Positions 60,205 through 64,000 of a stretch of 64,000 nt of DNA are shown one piece after another. A program made the translations under genes and the position numbers. The notes under the pieces are model-generated. The model worked only from the letters and a program-made list of their open reading frames with translations, was not told where the DNA came from and searched no databases. This DNA is from HGM04593 sp045646845 (GTDB lineage: Bacteria > Bacteroidota > Bacteroidia > Bacteroidales > Bacteroidaceae). Where the stretch lies: the NCBI GenBank assembly GCA_045646845.1, contig JAZRLO010000008.1:1-64000 (forward strand), read 5' to 3'. The first letter of the stretch is position 1, and every line of letters begins with the position of its first letter.

Positions 60205-60664
60205 TGTGGTCGAATTTTACATAGTTTCTGACAATGGCCGCAGAGTCTATGAGGTTGCCTGTATGCCTTATCTCTGTAAGCTTATGGTACATGACGGTTC
60301 CGCACTCCATTGAAACGTAATATGGAATGTTCTGGTGGCCTATGTAGAGCGTGTCGGTGAAGTCTCCTTCGTAACTGAATATGACCGTGTCGCACTCGCT
60401 GGTGTAGCTCATGGGCAACTGCAGCATCTCGGCATTCTCAATGTGGTTCACGACAATCGAGTCCCTGCCGTTCACTACGAGGGATACTGTAAGTGCCTCG
60501 GGGAAAGCATGGCTCTTTTCTGTGCCGTTGGCGTCCATTTTGTAGAAGCCTATGCGGTCGTATGCCGTGTTCTCGAGGCTGCAGTCATATCCGCTTTCGC
60601 ACGATGTAAGCATCGTTGCCATTGACAACAGGGCTACAGCAACTCCAAATACTCTCTCCTTCAT
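60173..60664 (-). CDS. DUF6452 family lipoprotein
   Basis: I start at ATG 60664, giving MKERVFGVAVALLSMATMLT, then SCESG, a lipoprotein signal with Cys near residue 22. Upstream codons to 60730 are open but overlap the GT2 gene. The mature part begins CSLENTAYDRIGFY, the characteristic opening of this family, and is beta-rich with a DTVIFSYEGD...LYIGHQNIPYYVSMECG core. Function unknown. It lies one base after the GT2 stop and overlaps the DUF6048 gene. Confidence 0.78.
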   Translation of the reverse strand: MKERVFGVAVALLSMATMLTSCESGYDCSLENTAYDRIGFYKMDANGTEKSHAFPEALTVSLVVNGRDSIVVNHIENAEMLQLPMSYTSECDTVIFSYEGDFTDTLYIGHQNIPYYVSMECGTVMYHKLTEIRHTGNLIDSAAIVRNYVKFDHNENIKLYFID

Positions 60665-60665
60665 C

Positions 60666-61616
60666 TTATATCTCCTTTGAAATGTTGTATCTGTTCCTCT
60701 CCTGCGAGGTGCGGCTGACAAGTTCAGCAATGAATCCTGTGAGGAACAGTTGTGTACCCAATATCATCATTGTGAGGGCTATGTAGAAATAGGGGGAGTC
60801 TGTAACCAACCGGCATGGTTCACCGTTTGAAAGGGCTATGAGCTTTGTCGCGCCCAGTACTGCAGCCGCAATCAGGCCTATCATGAACATCACAGTGCCC
60901 CACAGACCGAATATGTGCATCGGACGATAGCTGAATTTTGAGAGGAACCATAGTGACATCAGGTCAAGATATCCGTGGAAGAAACGGCTTATCCCGAACT
61001 TGCTCTTTCCGTACTTGCGGGCCTGGTGGTGCACTACAAGTTCGCCTATCCTGTCATATCCTGCGTTTTTTGCAAGGTAAGGAATGTAACGGTGCATGTC
61101 GCCATAGACTTCGATGTCCTTTACCACTTCCCTGCGGTATGCTTTCAGCCCGCAGTTGAAATCGTGCAGGTTCTTTATTCCCGATACCCGGCGTGCCGTG
61201 GCGTTGAAGAGCTTTGTGGGGATGGTCTTTGTAAGGGGGTCGTAACGTTTCTTCTTGTATCCCGATACAAGGTCGTACTTCTCTTCGGTAATCATGCGGT
61301 AGAGTTCCGGAATCTCATCCGGGCTGTCCTGAAGGTCCGCATCCATTGTGATGACGATATCTCCTTTTGCGCGTTCAAAACCGCAGAAAAGTGCCGGTGA
61401 CTTGCCGTAGTTGCGGCGGAACTTTACACCATGTATGTTCTTGTTCCTGGAACTGAGTTCTTCTATCACATCCCACGAATTGTCGGTGCTGCCGTCATTT
61501 ATGAAGATTATCTCATAAGAGAAACCCTTGTCGTTCATGACCCGTTCAATCCACGCCGTAAGTTCCGGCAGGGATTCTGCTTCGTTGTAAAGCGGTATGA
61601 CAACTGAAATGTCCAT
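60666..61616 (-). CDS. Membrane-anchored family 2 glycosyltransferase (GtrB/DPM1-like)
   Basis: Residues 1-230 form a GT2 domain: VVIPLYNEAESLPEL, FINDGSTDNSWDVIEEL, VKFRRNYGKSPALFCGFERA and TMDADLQDSPDEIPEL (DxD and lipid-sugar synthase signature). Two C-terminal membrane helices (about 240-262 and 280-303) match GtrB, Ppm and ArnC types that make polyprenyl-phosphate sugars. So it probably loads a sugar onto undecaprenyl phosphate for later periplasmic transfer. It lies between the DUF4199 gene (4 bases) and the DUF6452 gene (1 base) in a conserved-looking operon. Confidence 0.9.
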   Translation of the reverse strand: MDISVVIPLYNEAESLPELTAWIERVMNDKGFSYEIIFINDGSTDNSWDVIEELSSRNKNIHGVKFRRNYGKSPALFCGFERAKGDIVITMDADLQDSPDEIPELYRMITEEKYDLVSGYKKKRYDPLTKTIPTKLFNATARRVSGIKNLHDFNCGLKAYRREVVKDIEVYGDMHRYIPYLAKNAGYDRIGELVVHHQARKYGKSKFGISRFFHGYLDLMSLWFLSKFSYRPMHIFGLWGTVMFMIGLIAAAVLGATKLIALSNGEPCRLVTDSPYFYIALTMMILGTQLFLTGFIAELVSRTSQERNRYNISKEI

Positions 61617-61620
61617 ATTA

Positions 61621-62148
61621 TTATCTGTTCTTACGTATAAAGAGTGCTATTATAAGTGGAAGCAGCAGCGAATTCGTTATGTTGCCGTCCATTGTTGTCC
61701 AGACGAAATCGTCCGGCGTCATCCTGCCGTATATGTCGGCCATCCCACGCAGTGCCTCTGATGTATCAGCCTGTATTCCGGGGGCATTCTCCAGCATTGC
61801 AATCATTTCGAGTACAGTCCCGATGAATGCACCATTGTCGATATAATTCATATATACGAATATCACGGCCGTGCTCAACAGTGTGGCGCAAAGGTACATG
61901 ACAATAAGAAACAGTAATGCCTTTGTGTATGACATGGTATCGTTGCATTCTTGTCTGCGGTACCTCCTTGCGTATGCCGCCGCTATGAACGGCGATGAAA
62001 AGAGAATCAGTAACCCGAAGGGCAGTAATGTCGTGCTCCTTATTCCAGCAAAAAATATCAGATACATTATGCTCCACACAGCCCCCAGTATTGTGCCATA
62101 CTGCATTGCGCGGTTGTAAAATATCTTGCTGTACTCTATCTCTGACAT
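61621..62148 (-). CDS. DUF4199 family membrane protein
   Basis: I start at MSEIEYSKIFYNRAMQYGTI (ATG 62148). The frame continues 16 codons upstream without similarity. Four hydrophobic helices have the family layout: the first near 15-35, the second FGLLILFSSPFIAAAYARRYR, a third ALLFLIVMYLCATLLSTAVI, and a final one NSLLLPLIIALFIRK, with a long loop before it. The function of DUF4199 is unknown. It heads the operon with the GT2, DUF6452, DUF6048 and apbE genes and often accompanies such GT2 genes in Bacteroidetes. Confidence 0.78.
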   Translation of the reverse strand: MSEIEYSKIFYNRAMQYGTILGAVWSIMYLIFFAGIRSTTLLPFGLLILFSSPFIAAAYARRYRRQECNDTMSYTKALLFLIVMYLCATLLSTAVIFVYMNYIDNGAFIGTVLEMIAMLENAPGIQADTSEALRGMADIYGRMTPDDFVWTTMDGNITNSLLLPLIIALFIRKNR

Positions 62149-62273
62149 ATGTGGTAGCTCTATTTCTGAGCGAAGATACAGCAAAGTGGCGAACATCGCA
62201 ACTTTTGTTCCCGGAACTTGCCTTATATAAGAAAATAAATGACTATTTTAGCAAAAAATAATTTGTTACGCAG

Positions 62274-63077
62274 ATGAAAGCATTCATATTCGCGGCGGGT
62301 CTCGGCACCCGTCTAAAACCCATAACTGATACTTTGCCTAAGGCTCTTGTGCCTGTGTGTGACAAACCGCTCATTGAGCATGTGGCACGTAAACTGCAAT
62401 CTTCGGGCATTGATGAGATTGTTGTGAACATACACTATTTCGCCGATAAGATAGAGGAGTGGGCAGATGCTCAATCATGGATTGTTACGGACAGGTCCAA
62501 AAAAGAACAAGGAAAGGTTCTCTTCGAGATAAGCGACGAGCGTGCGCAACTTCTGGAAACAGGAGGTGCCGTGCTTCACGCACGCCGTTTCCTTGAGGGT
62601 TGTGGAAAGTTCCTTATACATAATGTAGATATTTTGTCCAACTGTGACATTCCATGGTTCGAGTCTCAGGTAAAAGACGATGCTGTGGCGACGTTGCTGG
62701 TCAGCGAACGCAAGACTACCCGTTTTCTGCTGTTTGACCCCTCTACAATGCGTATGGTTGGCTGGATGAATACTGACACGGGTGATTATAGCGTAACCTC
62801 GCCCGATATTGTCCCGGCTGAGTGTCGTGCCCTTGCATTTTCGGGAATACATATCCTTAGCGACAAGGTGCTTGCTTTGATGCAGGAGTATGTGGCGGAG
62901 AAGGGCTTGCCTGTTGATGAGGTGAATGGTACCCGTTTCCCTATCATGAGTTTCTATATGTGGGCAGCGGCCAAGTATCCAATCTATGGCGTGGTTGCCC
63001 AGAATTTGCAGTTCATTGATGTTGGCAAGTTGGATGCTTTAAAGCCTGCCGAGGAGTTTGTAAAAGGTGAAAGGTGA
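62274..63077 (+). CDS. Sugar-phosphate nucleotidyltransferase (MurU/GMP-like)
   Basis: 267 residues with a GT-A nucleotidyltransferase fold: FAAGLGTRLKPITDTLPKAL (6-25, NTP loop and Lys), VCDKPLIEHVARKL, LLETGGAVLHARRF (the ETGGA phrase) and HNVDILSNCD (metal Asp). It ends in QNLQFIDVGKLDALKPAEEF, as in MurNAc-1-phosphate uridylyltransferase (MurU) and mannose-1-phosphate guanylyltransferase-like enzymes. The substrate cannot be fixed; no AmgK-like kinase is adjacent. The last three residues before the stop are encoded by the beginning of a GTGAAAGG repeat tract. Confidence 0.85.
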   Translation: MKAFIFAAGLGTRLKPITDTLPKALVPVCDKPLIEHVARKLQSSGIDEIVVNIHYFADKIEEWADAQSWIVTDRSKKEQGKVLFEISDERAQLLETGGAVLHARRFLEGCGKFLIHNVDILSNCDIPWFESQVKDDAVATLLVSERKTTRFLLFDPSTMRMVGWMNTDTGDYSVTSPDIVPAECRALAFSGIHILSDKVLALMQEYVAEKGLPVDEVNGTRFPIMSFYMWAAAKYPIYGVVAQNLQFIDVGKLDALKPAEEFVKGER

Positions 63078-63117
63078 AAGGTGAAAACGGAAAACGGAAA
63101 ACTGAAAACGGAAAGGT
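63063..63117. repeat. GTGAAA/ACGGAAA low-complexity repeat
   Basis: Tandem units of GGTGAAA, AACGGAAA and ACTGAAA begin inside the stop region of the nucleotidyltransferase and run into the intergenic gap. Confidence 0.7.
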
Positions 63118-63216
63118 TAAAACTGCGAGTAAGCGAGCAAAAGCCAAGTTTGCTTGAGCTTTTACAGCGAGCGTGAGCTGGTTCAAGCGCACGAAGTGCG
63201 GTTAAAACTGCGAATG

Positions 63217-63244
63217 TGTCATCTTGAGCGTAGTCGAAGGATCT
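63217..63244. repeat. Dispersed TGTCAT...GGATCT element
   Basis: TGTCATCTTGAGCGTAGTCG, then AAGGATCT. A variant of the elements at 15248, 38905 and 40460. Confidence 0.6.
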
Positions 63245-63284
63245 TAAAACCGTAAATGTCAAAACGAGGTTTAGAAACATAGAA

Positions 63285-63386
63285 GGAGGGTGACTCAAAA
63301 GTTATATTACAAAGAATGCAATCCCCATCAGAATATGCTCTGGTGGGGATTACTCGTTCAAAAGGAGGGCTTTTGAGTCGCCTTCC
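63285..63386. repeat. 102-bp MITE-like element with 17-bp terminal inverted repeats
   Basis: GGAGGGTGACTCAAAAG (63285-63301) and CTTTTGAGTCGCCTTCC (63370-63386) are inverted repeats with two mismatches. The interior holds a hairpin AATCCCCA...TGGGGATT. There is no coding capacity. Confidence 0.7.
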
Positions 63387-63492
63387 AGTATTATAGGTTG
63401 ATGCCTCTACCTTTTTGTATTCTTTTTCCCTCTCCTTGGGAGAGGGGTAGGACGAGGCTTCTCACTCCCATTATGGGGAGGGTAGTGTCTGT
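63387..63492. other. Intergenic hairpin region between convergent genes
   Basis: Contains CCCTCTCCTTGGGAGAGGG (63428-63446), a small hairpin without a clear T-run, in a C/T-rich context. It may end the minus-strand surface-protein transcript. No gene seen. Confidence 0.5.
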
Positions 63493-64000
63493 TTACTTTA
63501 CAAGCTCTTTTTTACCGTTGACAATATATATGCCGGCGTTTGTAATAGTGTTGATACGGCGGCCTGAGAGGTCGTATATAACGACATTTTCATTATCGCA
63601 GTCTATATCCTTTATAGATGCTTGTTCTTCATTATATACTACCAAATTTATTTTAATGTCCTCTGCAGATTTTTTACCTGTGATTTCACTTATTATACAT
63701 TCGGCTGGTATGACAATGTAATAATCACCGTTAGTGCTGATACCGCTTTCCAATTCTATTGTCAAGGTTTCTCCGGACAATGTCCAGTTACCCATGCCTA
63801 CAGGGAACGTACTGTCTTCAGCATTGTATATTGGGAATTGGTCGGAAGAAGTTATACCTTCGATTCTTACAGCCTCGCTGAATGTGATGCTTATTGTCTT
63901 CAGTTCTGCGGTATATGAATTGGGAGTATAGCTGAATACTGCTGGCGGATTTGAAATACCGTAAAGCGATGGATATACAGTTGCTTCTGTGGTGTTTTCT
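63493..64000 (-). CDS. C-terminal part of a secreted surface protein with sorting tail (runs off the window)
   Basis: The frame is open from the stop at 63493 to the right edge, so the start is outside. Repetitive beta-rich modules read PPAVFSYTPNSYTAELKTIS, then ITFSEAVRIEG, and GNWTLSGETLTIEL, like Ig/bacterial adhesion repeats. The C-terminus NVVIYDLSGRRINTITNAGI, then YIVNGKKELVK, is a type IX-like sorting tail of the same kind as the GH20 and BspA-like proteins here. It is probably exported and anchored at the surface; enzymatic activity cannot be judged from this part. Confidence 0.8.
   Translation of the reverse strand, partial: ENTTEATVYPSLYGISNPPAVFSYTPNSYTAELKTISITFSEAVRIEGITSSDQFPIYNAEDSTFPVGMGNWTLSGETLTIELESGISTNGDYYIVIPAECIISEITGKKSAEDIKINLVVYNEEQASIKDIDCDNENVVIYDLSGRRINTITNAGIYIVNGKKELVK

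Noticed and set aside
63063..63117. Tandem GTGAAA/ACGGAAA units considered as CRISPR or tRNA remnant
   Set aside because: Units are 7-8 bases, imperfect and without spacers; no cloverleaf can be drawn.
1..64000. tRNA and rRNA genes
   Set aside because: No T-loop phrase or cloverleaf and no rRNA-like stretch was seen in the intergenic gaps; a covariance scan would be needed to exclude them fully.

Overview
The window looks like the chromosome of a gut-type member of the Bacteroidales (Bacteroidota). The evidence is the TAnnTTTG / TTTG promoters in front of many genes, the lysS-gpsA-pgi order, Bacteroidales-restricted families (DUF6048, DUF6452, DUF4199, BspA-like leucine-rich repeats), multi-domain secreted GH20/GH2 glycosidases, and three proteins that end in a type IX secretion-like tail (a YDLSGRR / FDLQGR motif, then GIYIxxGKK). 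No tRNA, rRNA, CRISPR array or complete insertion sequence was seen.

Left edge (1-3,230): a phage-tail-fibre-like protein with a C-terminal SGNH hydrolase domain, then two short gene remnants joined tail to tail and bounded by strong terminators. This looks like a decayed prophage or a mobile-element edge.

3,230-22,900 is a capsule or exopolysaccharide locus, almost wholly on the minus strand. The distal part (3,234-13,044) is visibly AT-rich. It holds two GT2 glycosyltransferases, a YdjC-type deacetylase overlapping a GNAT acyltransferase, an EpsG-like polymerase, a TagB/TagF-like polyol-phosphate transferase, a degenerate GDPD-like gene, an O-acyltransferase, a TagD-like cytidylyltransferase and a Wzx flippase. 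An AAA-ATPase/PD-(D/E)XK gene sits between two direct repeats. Next come an ECF sigma factor with two small unknown proteins and a second TagB/TagF-like transferase. The proximal part holds a cytidylyltransferase-GHMP kinase fusion, an SDR, a cytidylyltransferase-Gfo/Idh/MocA fusion and UDP-glucose dehydrogenase. Three cytidylyltransferases and two teichoic-acid-type transferases point to a CDP-polyol-dependent, phosphate-containing surface glycan. Its polyol is probably made by the two oxidoreductases.

23,200-33,000: a secreted GH20 hexosaminidase and a very large GH2 beta-galactosidase with ricin-like modules, diverging from a second, multi-domain GH20. 33,000-35,100: comF, recX and prmC. 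35,100-38,100: a structured intergenic region that may encode an RNA, a BspA-like surface protein and a 57-residue peptide.

38,100-48,440 is a housekeeping run on the minus strand: valS, a coiled-coil membrane protein, UDP-glucuronate decarboxylase, lysS, gpsA, pgi and a HAD phosphatase. Two near-identical 189-bp inverted-terminal-repeat elements fill the gaps between stop and start codons here. 48,700-52,740: a SUMF1-domain lipoprotein, a small lipoprotein, mazG and a secreted beta-propeller. 52,860-57,480: a Spy-like protein, a putative anti-sigma factor, an ECF sigma factor, rnz and rpsA. 57,700-64,000: marC, an apbE operon with a GT2 and three DUF proteins, a sugar-phosphate nucleotidyltransferase, and the C-terminus of a surface protein that runs off the right edge.

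A recurring theme is dispersed short repeats, both between and inside genes. One is an in-frame insertion in UDP-glucose dehydrogenase. Related repeats encode the linkers just before two C-terminal sorting tails.
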